A model generated the notes under the pieces. That model saw only the letters and a list, made by a program, of their open reading frames with translations, searched no databases and was not told where the DNA came from. This document shows, piece after piece, positions 29,588 to 38,896 of a stretch of 64,000 nt of DNA; position 1 is the stretch's first letter; the number at the start of each line of letters is the position of its first letter. Made by a program: the position numbers and the translations under genes. Source of the DNA: Acinetobacter pittii (GTDB lineage: Bacteria; Pseudomonadota; Gammaproteobacteria; Pseudomonadales; Moraxellaceae); NCBI RefSeq assembly GCF_034067285.1, contig NZ_CP139286.1:2728001-2792000 (forward strand), written 5' to 3'.

Positions 29588-30466
29588 ATGAAAATTTTAG
29601 ATGGCGGTTTAGGCCGTGAATTGGCCCGCCGTGGCGCTCCGTTTCGTCAACCAGAGTGGTCTGCACTTGCACTCATTGAAGCCCCTGAAACAGTAAAAGA
29701 AGTACATCTCGATTTTATTAATGCTGGTTCAGAAGTGATTACCACCAATAACTACGCTGTTGTGCCGTTTCATATTGGTCAAGAACGCTTTGAAACTGAC
29801 GGCGTGCGCTTAATTAAAGTCGCCATCGAACAAGCAAAAAATGCAGTTAAAGAAAGCGGCAAAAATGTCAAAATTGCTGGCTGTTTACCCCCATTATTTG
29901 GTTCTTACCGTGCGGACTTGTTCCAACCTGAACAAGCTAAAAACCTTGCTGAACCCATTATTAACACATTGGCACCGGAAGTAGATTTTTGGTTAGCAGA
30001 AACCCAATCATGCTTAAAAGAAGTTGAAACAGTCCATGCGTTATTACCTCAAGATGGTAAGGACTACTGGGTATCATTCACGCTGCAAGATGAAATTAAA
30101 CAAGAACAAGCACTACTTCGTTCTGGCGAAAACATGCAACAAGTGGCTGATTTCATCAAACAATCAAATGCTAAAGCTGTATTGTTTAACTGCTGCCAAC
30201 CTGAAGTGATCTTGCAAGCAATTAATGAAATTAAAGGACTTATTCCAGAGTCTGTACAAATTGGTGCCTATGCCAACGCTTTCCCGCCACAAGATGAAAG
30301 CGCTACTGCCAACGATGGTCTGGATGAAATTCGTAAAGATCTAGATGCGCCTGCTTATCTTGGTTTTGCTAAGCAATGGCAGCAAGCAGGTGCAAGCCTA
30401 GTCGGCGGTTGCTGCGGTATTGGCCCAGAACACATTGCTGAACTTTCTCAATTTTTTAAAGAATAA
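29588..30466 (+). CDS. mmuM: Homocysteine S-methyltransferase
   Basis: This zinc enzyme transfers a methyl group (typically from S-methylmethionine) to homocysteine to make methionine. The 292-aa protein begins with the family motif ILDGGLGREL and has the zinc-thiolate ligands NCCQPE and GGCCGIGP near residues 200 and 275-280. It is followed five nt later by an amino-acid permease, an E. coli mmuPM-like pairing with the gene order reversed. Confidence 0.9.
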   Translation: MKILDGGLGRELARRGAPFRQPEWSALALIEAPETVKEVHLDFINAGSEVITTNNYAVVPFHIGQERFETDGVRLIKVAIEQAKNAVKESGKNVKIAGCLPPLFGSYRADLFQPEQAKNLAEPIINTLAPEVDFWLAETQSCLKEVETVHALLPQDGKDYWVSFTLQDEIKQEQALLRSGENMQQVADFIKQSNAKAVLFNCCQPEVILQAINEIKGLIPESVQIGAYANAFPPQDESATANDGLDEIRKDLDAPAYLGFAKQWQQAGASLVGGCCGIGPEHIAELSQFFKE

Positions 30467-30471
30467 ATACC

Positions 30472-31806
30472 ATGTCTGCTGCCAAAATTGGATTGTTGTC
30501 GCTTACAGCGCTGGTATTTAGCTCTATGGTGGGGTCAGGCGTATTTAGCCTTCCCCAAAATATGGCTCAGGTTGCCAACGGCTCTGCCCTTCTTGTTGCA
30601 TGGCTCATTACCGGAGTCGGCATTATTTTCTTGGCCCTCACGCTATTACATTTAACCCGCCAACGACCAGATCTAGACGGCGGTATTTATAACTATGCGC
30701 GCGAAGGCTTTGGAGACCTGATTGGGTTTTGCTCGGCGTGGGGCTATTGGTTGTGTACCACCATTGGTATTGTCGGCTATGTCGTCATTGCCTTTTCCGG
30801 CGTCGGCATGTTTACCGATAGCAAAGACCATATTATTTTTGGTGAAGGTAATACGCTTTACTCTCTGATTGGTTCAAGCATTTTTGTATGGCTGGTGCAT
30901 TGGTTAGTAAGCCGAGGCATTAAAGAAGCTGCGATTGTGAATTTACTGGCAACCATTGCCAAAATCATTCCAATGGTGGTTTTTATCTTCTTTACCTTTA
31001 TTGCCTTTAAGTTTGATTTGTTCAAACTCAACCTACATGATTTTTCTTTGCAAGTTCCGCTTTGGCAGCAAGTGAAAGACCTGATGCTCATTACCCTTTG
31101 GGTATTTACCGGTATTGAAGGTGCAGTAGTTTTATCATCGCGTGCAAAAAAACGTCATGACATTGGTAAAGCGACCATTTTAGGTGTGTTACTGGCGTTA
31201 AGTTTTTACGTCATGGTGACGGTATTGGCTTACGGTGTAGTCAGTCGTGAAGCGCTTGCTGGCATGCACAACCCTTCTATGGCAACTATTTTGCAGCAAC
31301 TGATTGGCTTGCCGGGTACCATCATTATTACTATCGGGCTGATTATTTCCGTTGCATCGTCTTATTTAAGTTGGACGTTATTTGCTACTGAAATTCCATT
31401 TTTGGCTGCAAAAAATGGTGCATTTCCTAAATTATTTTTAAAAAATAATCAGAACAATGTACCTATTTCATCCCTTTGGCTAACAACGCTTGTGGTACAA
31501 GGCTCACTCATTGCCGTATATTTTTTCAATAAAAACTACACCCAGCTTTTATTGATTTCATCGGTGATGATTTTACTGCCTTATTTTCTGGTGTCGGCTT
31601 TTTATCTTAAAGAATCCATTCGCCACAAACGCACGCCGCATATTGCGATTGCAAGCGTCGCTTCAATCTATGCACTTTGGTTGCTCTATGCCGCAGGATT
31701 AGACTTACTACTCTTGTCTGGTGTGTTGTATTTAGTCGGTCTGGTTATTTTTTCAATCAGCTATTTTGAGCACAAAAAATCGCTCAAACAAAATCAGCTT
31801 AATTAA
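30472..31806 (+). CDS. APC-superfamily basic amino acid/polyamine antiporter
   Basis: This is an inner-membrane carrier with twelve helices (444 aa). The first helix carries the APC glycine-rich motif SSMVGSGVFSLP, with later DLDGGIYNYAREGFGDLIGFCSAWGYW and FTGIEGAVVLSSRAKKR typical of ArcD/LysP-type antiporters. It sits five nt after mmuM; that position could indicate S-methylmethionine uptake, but the sequence looks more like basic amino acid exchangers. Confidence 0.85.
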   Translation: MSAAKIGLLSLTALVFSSMVGSGVFSLPQNMAQVANGSALLVAWLITGVGIIFLALTLLHLTRQRPDLDGGIYNYAREGFGDLIGFCSAWGYWLCTTIGIVGYVVIAFSGVGMFTDSKDHIIFGEGNTLYSLIGSSIFVWLVHWLVSRGIKEAAIVNLLATIAKIIPMVVFIFFTFIAFKFDLFKLNLHDFSLQVPLWQQVKDLMLITLWVFTGIEGAVVLSSRAKKRHDIGKATILGVLLALSFYVMVTVLAYGVVSREALAGMHNPSMATILQQLIGLPGTIIITIGLIISVASSYLSWTLFATEIPFLAAKNGAFPKLFLKNNQNNVPISSLWLTTLVVQGSLIAVYFFNKNYTQLLLISSVMILLPYFLVSAFYLKESIRHKRTPHIAIASVASIYALWLLYAAGLDLLLLSGVLYLVGLVIFSISYFEHKKSLKQNQLN

Positions 31807-31813
31807 TTATTTC

Positions 31814-31845
31814 AACCACTGTTGACTCAGTTCAGCAGTGGTTTT
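31814..31845. terminator. Hairpin between the permease and lipase genes
   Basis: Arms AACCACTG/CAGTGGTT (31814-31821 and 31836-31843) plus TT lie between two convergent genes and probably end transcription from the plus side. Confidence 0.6.
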
Positions 31846-31861
31846 CTAAAAACAAAAATTT

Positions 31862-33775
31862 CTATTTTGAAGGCTGCGACTGCTTTAAGTGTAATCGCAA
31901 AATACGGCGTAGTTCTAAAATTGCCTCAGGGCTAGTTTGAATCGAATGCCCACCCTTAATTATCAACTCCGACTGTTCACCACCTAAATGCGAACTTTGA
32001 TACGGCACAATCCCATCGCTGCTTTTTAACTTATCAGTCGTGCCATCAATATTGCCCATAATCGAATGATAGACCACTTGTGGCGATGGTTGAATGGCTT
32101 GGGTAAACTGCATAAAGTTAGAAGAACGACTTAAATTACTTGCCCCGTTTTCAATTAAGCCTTTTCTGAGTTTCGTGTTTTTCTCATCTCTCATTTCAAC
32201 AGCAATAAAAAAATCAGCAGGCAAACGAATAACACGGCGGGCAATTTGGGTAAACCATCGGTCAGCGTAGTCTGTACCATGATGCGGCGCAGAAACAAAA
32301 ACAACCCGATTAAAATATGGCAAAGCTTTGAATTGAAAGCGCTCCCGAATCACTGGATTTTCTTTTAAACGGTTTAATTGCGCTTCATTCATTTTTTGTA
32401 TGGCTTGCTCTGAAACATCAGAATCGCTTACCAATAAACGGCTAATGACACCGCCCATACTATGCCCAACCAGCACGGCATCATGTGCGGCATAGCTGTC
32501 TTTGGCAACGTTTTGAAAAGCTTGATTCAGCAAAGAATAAATCTGAAAACGACTTTCAAAAATCGGCATATTGGTTGAATAAAACACCTGCCAAACTTGG
32601 TAATTTTGTCTTAATTCAGCATCGCCCATAATATCATTGGTTAGGCTCACCCAAGCCTCTGGACTACTCGCTAAACCATGAATAAACACAATAATTTTCT
32701 TATTTGGGTTAAAAGGTTCCAGCATATATAAATGCGGCATAATCAAATTGGCTTCTTTATTAATTAAGGACCAATAGCCTGCTGCACCTAAATTATATTT
32801 CGACAGCCAAAGCCCATAAGGCGCCGAATAGTTGGCAGTGAGCGGATAGTCCACACCCTCAACCTTTACGCGGTCTTGTCGATATGGATCAAACATCGCA
32901 ATTTCTAACTCTGCCCCAGCAATGACCTGATCTGCTGTGGCTTTTTGTTTAGGGTAAGCAATAGCCGTAACCGGAAAGAAGCGTGGTAAATGTATGTTCG
33001 GATTATTCTGCTGAGCATAAAAAGCATCAGGGTCTAAAATGAAGCCGTGATTTACATCATTTTCTTTACGCCCGACAATAAACTCTGCGCCTAAACCATC
33101 CTTACGGTTGACGGTATTAAAACCAGAAAAGTTCATGTTATAGCTTGAGCGAAAAGTATCGACTTCAATTTTTTGTACATCTAGCGCGTGGTCAAAATTG
33201 ACGTGGTACTCATGCCCGTCTGCTTTCAGCAACGGTGGAAAACGATGCGTATTTAAATGATTAAAATACGTAGTCATGAGCTTCGACAAGGCAACGTTAT
33301 AAAAAATACGCACCTGATTTTGGCGATGGTCAAATACCCGATCGAACGGCGACTCTTCAGAGTCGAATAAATAGACATAACTATAGCGTAAGCTTTTATC
33401 AAACAACGCTAACTCTTGCTCAATACAACTGCTACTTTTACTAATGACATTACACTGGCTACTACGCCCAACATCTAAGGCCTTGGCTAAATAGATTTCA
33501 CTCAGCGCAGCATAGCGTTCTTCTCGACTGCTATTTTCAGACAAGCTTTGAATTTTATTTAAACAATCATCAAAATTTTGCAGACAAGACTTTTCGTCTT
33601 TTTTGACCAAATACAGTAAGTTTTGAGTTTGATGGCTTAAGGTGCCATCTGTCAGAATACTTTCATTCTTACTTTTTAAAGCATTGCTTAAATTACTTTC
33701 TTTTAAATGAATAACCTGACAGCCACTGAGCAAAGCCATTATTGTTATCACTAAATAATGATAAGACTTTGTCAT
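31862..33775 (-). CDS. Alpha/beta-hydrolase lipoprotein (lipase/PGAP1-like)
   Basis: This is a 637-aa predicted lipoprotein: hydrophobic segment, then lipobox LLSGC near residues 16-20. The C-terminal half has an alpha/beta-hydrolase core: VFIHGLASSPEAW (oxyanion region), the nucleophile elbow GHSMGGVISR and a late GGHSIQ His. The N-terminal 300 residues are unique and may be a substrate or envelope-binding region. The ATG at 33775 has GGAAGG upstream; the longer frame to 33859 is disfavoured. A lipid or ester substrate in the envelope is inferred. Confidence 0.8.
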   Translation of the reverse strand: MTKSYHYLVITIMALLSGCQVIHLKESNLSNALKSKNESILTDGTLSHQTQNLLYLVKKDEKSCLQNFDDCLNKIQSLSENSSREERYAALSEIYLAKALDVGRSSQCNVISKSSSCIEQELALFDKSLRYSYVYLFDSEESPFDRVFDHRQNQVRIFYNVALSKLMTTYFNHLNTHRFPPLLKADGHEYHVNFDHALDVQKIEVDTFRSSYNMNFSGFNTVNRKDGLGAEFIVGRKENDVNHGFILDPDAFYAQQNNPNIHLPRFFPVTAIAYPKQKATADQVIAGAELEIAMFDPYRQDRVKVEGVDYPLTANYSAPYGLWLSKYNLGAAGYWSLINKEANLIMPHLYMLEPFNPNKKIIVFIHGLASSPEAWVSLTNDIMGDAELRQNYQVWQVFYSTNMPIFESRFQIYSLLNQAFQNVAKDSYAAHDAVLVGHSMGGVISRLLVSDSDVSEQAIQKMNEAQLNRLKENPVIRERFQFKALPYFNRVVFVSAPHHGTDYADRWFTQIARRVIRLPADFFIAVEMRDEKNTKLRKGLIENGASNLSRSSNFMQFTQAIQPSPQVVYHSIMGNIDGTTDKLKSSDGIVPYQSSHLGGEQSELIIKGGHSIQTSPEAILELRRILRLHLKQSQPSK

Positions 33776-33872
33776 TGTGCCTTCCTTAATCGAATGTATT
33801 CCCCATCTGGTCATTATGCCTGTAAAGCAGTGAACGAACAATTTCGTCTCAGCTTTCATTTTTCTTTAATGC

Positions 33873-33904
33873 GAAAAAAGCCTGAACTCATTTTAATTCA
33901 GGCT
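33873..33904 (-). terminator. Terminator of the DUF1275 gene
   Basis: On the minus strand the arms AGCCTGAA/TTCAGGCT (33879-33886 and 33897-33904) are followed by TTTTTTC. Confidence 0.8.
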
Positions 33905-33923
33905 AATTTATTCTTTTTTCTCA

Positions 33924-34631
33924 TTAAGCTTGGTTAAACTTTTGCTGTGAAGCTAAATATGAAAAATACAAAATGGGTAAGATAAACGGCGCTACACTCC
34001 AGAAATCAAAATAGACATAGAGTACCGTTCCCAAGAAAGCACCAATGACAAAACCAATCACAATACTGGCACTTTTTAGAAAACTAGCCCGATTAGCTGC
34101 ATTATTGTTTTTAAGCAAGTTGGCAATATCAATACCAAGCTGCGTGGTGTTGCCGGTCATCATGGTACTTGGGCTAATATTTTTAATGAGCGTTTTGCTG
34201 GAAGTATTACGAATAGCCAAAGCAATTAAACCCAGCCCGCCTGTTACTGCAACTGTTAATGCATCGGGATTTTTAAATGGCTCGAAATAAAGACCTGCAA
34301 CCATAAAAGCACATAGAAAAATGGCTTCAAATAAAAATAAATACGACAGTATTTTGTGCTTGACCTGACTGCGGTCAATTAACAGTTTGGTAATCACCAC
34401 TGTTAAAATAAATAGCGGGATTGCGGCGAGCTTGATCCATAGACCTGAGCCACCTTTAACCCATGCAGCGCCCGCCAACACTAAGTTTCCCGTCACATGC
34501 GCGGTAAAAAAACCAAACAATGCAATAAAGCCAATGGTGTCAATTGCTCCGCCCACCATCGTCAATAAAACTGGATCTCGACATATGGCCCAAGTACTTT
34601 GTTTCTCTTGTTGCATTGAGGTATCAGGCAT
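33924..34631 (-). CDS. DUF1275 (YoaK family) membrane protein
   Basis: This 235-aa protein has six to seven helices and the YoaK signature VGGAIDTIGFIALFGFFTAHVTGNLV, followed by a second family stretch SPSTMMTGNTTQLGIDI. Function of the family is unknown. The ATG at 34631 is preferred, as AGGA lies eight nt upstream of it while the ATG at 34640 overlaps that site. It is monocistronic. Confidence 0.85.
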   Translation of the reverse strand: MPDTSMQQEKQSTWAICRDPVLLTMVGGAIDTIGFIALFGFFTAHVTGNLVLAGAAWVKGGSGLWIKLAAIPLFILTVVITKLLIDRSQVKHKILSYLFLFEAIFLCAFMVAGLYFEPFKNPDALTVAVTGGLGLIALAIRNTSSKTLIKNISPSTMMTGNTTQLGIDIANLLKNNNAANRASFLKSASIVIGFVIGAFLGTVLYVYFDFWSVAPFILPILYFSYLASQQKFNQA

Positions 34632-34836
34632 AAGCTGCATCCTATTATTTTAAAGTCATTAATTCAGTACAAAGATGTTTTAAATATTTAAAAACAAATC
34701 AAAACTAAAGCGTTTATAAAAACAAAAAAGCATGTAAAAACATAGAGTGTTTAATGTCGCAACACTGTCTTCAAAACAGCAACAATAAGGATTGTTTACT
34801 TTTAAAACACTAAACGCTTCTCATCCGCAAATCAAT
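34632..34836. other. Intergenic stretch before the secreted Cys-rich protein gene
   Basis: With the promoter at 34837-34865, this belongs to a 319-bp divergent intergenic region. The DNA is AT-rich. Nothing further was recognised. Confidence 0.4.
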
Positions 34837-34865
34837 TTGACCTCTAAAACTGTTCTGACTATGAT
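34837..34865 (+). promoter_or_regulatory. Sigma-70 promoter for the Cys-rich secreted protein
   Basis: TTGACC and TATGAT are spaced by exactly 17 nt, about 85 bp before the ATG at 34951. This is the cleanest consensus pair seen in the window. Confidence 0.7.
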
Positions 34866-34950
34866 GAAGCCGCAAGTTTCGCCAATATTTTGCACAAATG
34901 GCTGTAGTGCTAAGTGATTGACAAAGAAAACAACAACGACGAGAAGGAAT

Positions 34951-35226
34951 ATGTCTTTTTATAATTTTTTAGTTTTTTTGGGTGGATTATTATTTGTATC
35001 GGTTGCCTCTGCTGGCTATAAAAGTCATGCACACCGTGACTTTTACTCAAAATGCATAGCTGCTGGACATAGCCGTACAAGCTGCACATGTATTTATCAC
35101 CGTTTAGAACGCCAATACTCTCCTAAGCTTATGAATAAACTTGGAAGTTTAAGTTTACAAAGCCCCGAAGTACCCCGTGACTTTGTAAAAACCATGATGC
35201 GTACTATGCAACAGTGCCGTTCTTAA
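34951..35226 (+). CDS. Small secreted cysteine-containing protein, paralogue A
   Basis: This 91-aa protein has a signal peptide ending near SVASA. The mature part has four cysteines: one in FYSKC, CTC within SCTCIYHRLE, and one in the terminal QQCRS. The core GHSRTSCTCIYHRLERQYSP and KLM...SLQSPEVPRDF closely match the protein at 40879-41163. The start at 34951 has GAAGGA upstream; a TTG at 34918 would place extra residues before the signal peptide. Periplasmic location and disulfides are inferred; function is unknown. Confidence 0.75.
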   Translation: MSFYNFLVFLGGLLFVSVASAGYKSHAHRDFYSKCIAAGHSRTSCTCIYHRLERQYSPKLMNKLGSLSLQSPEVPRDFVKTMMRTMQQCRS

Positions 35227-35239
35227 ATGTACCAATGCC

Positions 35240-36130
35240 TTAAAGCAAATCGGCAAGATTTCTAATTTCTTCCATCACCGCCTTACACGCAGGTGTTAAA
35301 TAGCCGTGTTTAGAAATAGACAAAGAAATATAGCGCTTGAGTGCAGGGTTAACGATTTTTGCAGCTTGAATTGAGGTGTATTGGCTGGCCTTCTTTAACG
35401 CTTGCGGCCCCAGCATGGTATACATGCGAGATTCGGCAACCAAATGGGTTTGTAAACTAATCGAGTCAGCCTCAAACACAATATTCAGCTCTACCCCATT
35501 TTCATAAGCCATATGGTCTAAAAAGTTCCGCCAGTTACTTGGCCTGCAAAACGTGACCAGTGGTAACTGACTTACCTTTTTAAATTCGACTTCATTTGCC
35601 TGAGTGAGTGCATCGCCTTCACAGCCGACTAAGTAAGTATCGGCTTGGGTAAGGTAAACATCTCCCTGTTTAGGTGTCGGGTTAAACCGATAGAGTATGG
35701 CTAAATCGACGCTGCCATCTTCAAGCCATTTTTCTAAATGCACCCCTTGCCCTTCACGCACCGAGAGTTTAATTAAGGGATATTTTTGCTGAAGCACCTT
35801 ATACAGAGTCGATAACAACGGATGTGAAGTAGACGGCAAACTGGCAATGCGAACCGTACCAATTGGGGTATCGGTCGAGTGCAAAATTTCATTATTAAGT
35901 TGGTCAGTCACGTTCAGCCATGAACGAATTTTAGGAAGTAAATGCTGGCCTAAATCGGTCAGTTCGACACCGCGCCCAGTTCGGTTAAACAAACGGCCAC
36001 CGCATTGCGCTTCAAGCTCGTTCATTTGCCGACTGATTTGCGGTTGGTTGGTGTTATGCAGCATGGCGACTTTGCTTAAGCTACCGAGTTCCACCGCGTC
36101 TAAAAATATTTTCCATAATTCATAATTCAT
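35240..36130 (-). CDS. LysR-family transcriptional regulator
   Basis: This is the probable regulator of the divergent DapA-like/MFS/OprD locus. The N-terminal winged HTH covers residues 1-60 (LGSLSKVAMLHNTNQPQISRQMNELE, then LFNRTGRGVELTDLG). The C-terminal periplasmic-binding-like effector domain follows (296 aa in total). It is transcribed away from the DapA-like gene with a 185-bp shared control region. Confidence 0.9.
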   Translation of the reverse strand: MNYELWKIFLDAVELGSLSKVAMLHNTNQPQISRQMNELEAQCGGRLFNRTGRGVELTDLGQHLLPKIRSWLNVTDQLNNEILHSTDTPIGTVRIASLPSTSHPLLSTLYKVLQQKYPLIKLSVREGQGVHLEKWLEDGSVDLAILYRFNPTPKQGDVYLTQADTYLVGCEGDALTQANEVEFKKVSQLPLVTFCRPSNWRNFLDHMAYENGVELNIVFEADSISLQTHLVAESRMYTMLGPQALKKASQYTSIQAAKIVNPALKRYISLSISKHGYLTPACKAVMEEIRNLADLL

Positions 36131-36315
36131 CGATTCTTCCTAAACCGTAAACTGATGCTTTTGAGCTATACATTTTCAGTATAACTGAAATTCAAGAATT
36201 GGTAATTCCTACATAGCTCACCTATTTCTATACTCCAATCATGTTCTCTACAACACGATTTAAGTCAGATTAAGAACCAGAGAATATTTAATTACACTGT
36301 ATAGGAAGTACGATT

Positions 36316-37260
36316 ATGAGTTTAGATTTACGTGGATTAACCCCAGCACCTGTGACTCCTTTTACCCGTGACGGACAAGTAGACCATGATGCGATTCAAC
36401 GTTTAGGTTCATGGTTAGGCAGCATTGATGGTGTGAAAGGCTTGGTTGTTCTTGGGCATGCAGGTGAAGGAACATTCTTGTCGCAAAAAGAACAAATGCA
36501 AGTCATCGAAAGCTTTGTTAAATCGGTAGATGACAAAATTCCGGTAATCGCAGGGATTACGCTCGAAGGTACTTCAGTTGCAGCAGAAGAAGCAAAACGT
36601 GCAGTGAGTGCGGGTGCTTCAGCAGGTTTGATTTACCCTTCACATGGTTGGTTGCGTTTTGGTTATCAAAAAGGCGCACCACAAGACCGCTATAAAGCAA
36701 TTTATGAAGAAAGCGGTTTGCCATCTATTTTATTCCAATATCCAGATGCAACGAAGGCCACTTACGACCTAGAGACTCTACTAGACATTTCTGCACAGCC
36801 AGGCGTGTTTGCCATGAAAAATGGTGTACGTAACATGCGCCGTTGGGATGTGGAAATTCCGATTATTCGCCGTGAACGTCCAGACTTACAAGTGTTGACG
36901 TGCCACGATGAATATTTGCTTCACACCATGTTTGATGTAGACGGTGCTTTGGTTGGCTATGGCAACATTGCCCCTGAACTGTTAATTGAAATGATTAAAG
37001 CAGGTAAAGCCAAAGATTACGCTAAAGCGCGTGCCATTCACGACCAATTATTACCAGTGACTCGCAATGTATATCACCGCGGTTCACACATGGAAGGTAC
37101 GGTCGCGCTTAAACATGCATTGGTTGCTCGAGGAATTTTGGACCATGCCACTGTGCGTTCGCCACTGCTTCCACTGGCAGATGGTGCTGAGCAAGAAATT
37201 CATGATGCGATGCGTCAAGCCGGTATTGGCAAGGTCGATTTAACCCAAGCCGTTGCTTAA
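36316..37260 (+). CDS. DapA-family aldolase/dehydratase, substrate unknown
   Basis: This 314-aa TIM-barrel class I aldolase belongs to the dihydrodipicolinate synthase superfamily. Motifs: the start LTPAPVTPFTRDGQVD, GHAGEGTFLSQKEQ (the GxxGE pocket), FQYPDATK with the catalytic Tyr, and the Schiff-base Lys in FAMKNGVRN. True DapA genes sit elsewhere and lack this context; with a carrier, porin and LysR regulator this is more likely a catabolic lyase or dehydratase for a sugar acid or related keto acid. AGGAAG precedes the ATG. Confidence 0.85.
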   Translation: MSLDLRGLTPAPVTPFTRDGQVDHDAIQRLGSWLGSIDGVKGLVVLGHAGEGTFLSQKEQMQVIESFVKSVDDKIPVIAGITLEGTSVAAEEAKRAVSAGASAGLIYPSHGWLRFGYQKGAPQDRYKAIYEESGLPSILFQYPDATKATYDLETLLDISAQPGVFAMKNGVRNMRRWDVEIPIIRRERPDLQVLTCHDEYLLHTMFDVDGALVGYGNIAPELLIEMIKAGKAKDYAKARAIHDQLLPVTRNVYHRGSHMEGTVALKHALVARGILDHATVRSPLLPLADGAEQEIHDAMRQAGIGKVDLTQAVA

Positions 37261-37270
37261 ATTCTATTCG

Positions 37271-37297
37271 GGCTAGCATGTACGCTAGCCTTTTTTT
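37271..37297 (+). terminator. Terminator after the DapA-like gene
   Basis: Arms GGCTAGC/GCTAGCC are followed by seven T residues. It separates the lyase gene from the downstream MFS/porin genes, allowing unequal expression. Confidence 0.85.
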
Positions 37298-37432
37298 CCT
37301 GTACGCTGCCTGAGGCCAAACATCGGGCATGTCTCTTAAAAATAATAATAAAAAGCATGCAAACTGTGGTGAACAGGTAGTGCGAAATAGAACAACAAAA
37401 CTACGAGGAATGTAGTGATAAGGAGATATAAG

Positions 37433-38818
37433 ATGACAAATCTAGCGGATGTAGAACAAATTAGTCATCATCAAAAAAATGCGGAAATTATTGCAAGACT
37501 TGAACGGCTACCCGTCACTGGTCGAATGCAATTTATGCGAATTACCATTGGTATAGCGACCTTTTTTGACGCCTATACTGTTCTTGCAATTGCCTTTGCT
37601 TTACCCCAACTCATTACCGAATGGCACCTGACGCCTGCCTATGTCGGTGCGATCATTGCTGCGGGCTATGTCGGGCAACTGGTCGGTGCGATCTTTTTTG
37701 GTTCTCTTGCCGAAAAAGTCGGTCGTTTAAAAGTACTGTCTTTTACCATTTTACTGTTTGTGGCAATGGACATTTCTTGTCTGTTTGCGTGGAGCGGAAT
37801 GTCGCTGCTAATTTTCCGATTCTTACAAGGTGTGGGAACTGGCGGTGAAGTGCCTGTGGCGAGTGCCTATATTAACGAGTTTATTGGTGCAGAAAAGCGC
37901 GGTAAGTTTTTCTTGCTCTATGAAGTTTTATTCCCGCTCGGCCTGATGTTTGCAGGCATGGCAGCATTTTTCCTGATGCCAATTTACGGCTGGAAAGTCA
38001 TGTTTATTGTGGGCCTAATTCCTTCGTTACTGGTCATTCCTTTACGGTTTTTCTTGCCTGAGTCACCACGCTGGCTGGCTTCAAAAGGCCGTTTTAAAGA
38101 AGCAGATAAAGTCATCAAAAGTTTTGAAGACAGTGCCATCAAAAGCGGTAAAACTTTGGCTGAACCTGTGGTTAAAGAAATTAATCCGCAAGGCATGGCA
38201 AAAACCGACTGGCGTGAGCTGTTCCGTGGCATCTACCGTAAACGTACCTTTACGCTATGGGGCATGTGGTTTTGCGTGTATATGGTGAACAATGCCATGG
38301 TGACTTGGCTGCCTTCTCTCTACAAACAGCACTTTGGCCTATCGCTGCAAACCAGTTTAGGTTATGGCTGGATTACGTCGGGTGTGGGTGTGATTGCCTC
38401 CATTATCTGCGCGTTAATGATTGATAAAGTCGGCCGCCGTCCTTGGTACAGTGCAGCATTTTTCTTGGCAATTATTCCACTCATGAGCCTCTCGATTTTA
38501 GGTGCAAAATCGGCGATGGAAGTTGTGATTTTAGCAACACTGAGCTATGCCATTTTGCAAACCATTTCATTCTCTTTATACCTTTACGCTGCCGAACTTT
38601 ACCCAACTCGCCTACGTGCGATGGGCATTGGTTTTAGTACCGCTTGGTTACGTGCCGGCTCTGCAATTGGGCCTGTTATGGTCGGTCTGGTTGTTGGTGG
38701 TTACGGTATTCAATATGTGTTTAGTGTACTTGCGGTTGTGGCACTCATTGGTGGCTTAGTGACATTCTTGTTTGCCATTGAAACCAAAGGCCAAGTGCTC
38801 GAAAAACTCTCTCCTTAA
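37433..38818 (+). CDS. MFS transporter, sugar/organic-acid type
   Basis: This 461-aa inner-membrane carrier has twelve helices. MFS signature loops are visible: GSLAEKVGRLKVL after helix 2, RFLQGVGTGGEVPVASAYINE, PESPRWLASKGR in the central loop, and DKVGRRPW after helix 8. These resemble the aromatic/organic acid and sugar porter groups. The ATG at 37433 has AAGGAG seven nt before it; the GTG at 37415 is upstream of that site. It probably imports the substrate of the adjacent lyase. Confidence 0.88.
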   Translation: MTNLADVEQISHHQKNAEIIARLERLPVTGRMQFMRITIGIATFFDAYTVLAIAFALPQLITEWHLTPAYVGAIIAAGYVGQLVGAIFFGSLAEKVGRLKVLSFTILLFVAMDISCLFAWSGMSLLIFRFLQGVGTGGEVPVASAYINEFIGAEKRGKFFLLYEVLFPLGLMFAGMAAFFLMPIYGWKVMFIVGLIPSLLVIPLRFFLPESPRWLASKGRFKEADKVIKSFEDSAIKSGKTLAEPVVKEINPQGMAKTDWRELFRGIYRKRTFTLWGMWFCVYMVNNAMVTWLPSLYKQHFGLSLQTSLGYGWITSGVGVIASIICALMIDKVGRRPWYSAAFFLAIIPLMSLSILGAKSAMEVVILATLSYAILQTISFSLYLYAAELYPTRLRAMGIGFSTAWLRAGSAIGPVMVGLVVGGYGIQYVFSVLAVVALIGGLVTFLFAIETKGQVLEKLSP

Positions 38819-38839
38819 TTCATCCATTTCATAAAAAGC

Positions 38840-38863
38840 TTGCCTAACCTTAGCGTTAGGCAA
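38840..38863 (+). repeat. Intercistronic hairpin between the MFS and OprD genes
   Basis: Arms TTGCCTAAC/GTTAGGCAA have a six-nt loop and no T run. It may protect or process the mRNA between the genes rather than terminate. Confidence 0.5.
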
Positions 38864-38896
38864 AGGGCTTATTCATGCTTAAAAAAGGAATTTAAA

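Noticed and set aside
36316..37260. Biosynthetic DapA (lysine pathway)
   Set aside because: The gene neighbours are a LysR regulator, MFS carrier and porin, which point to catabolism, and the active-site surroundings differ from typical DapA.
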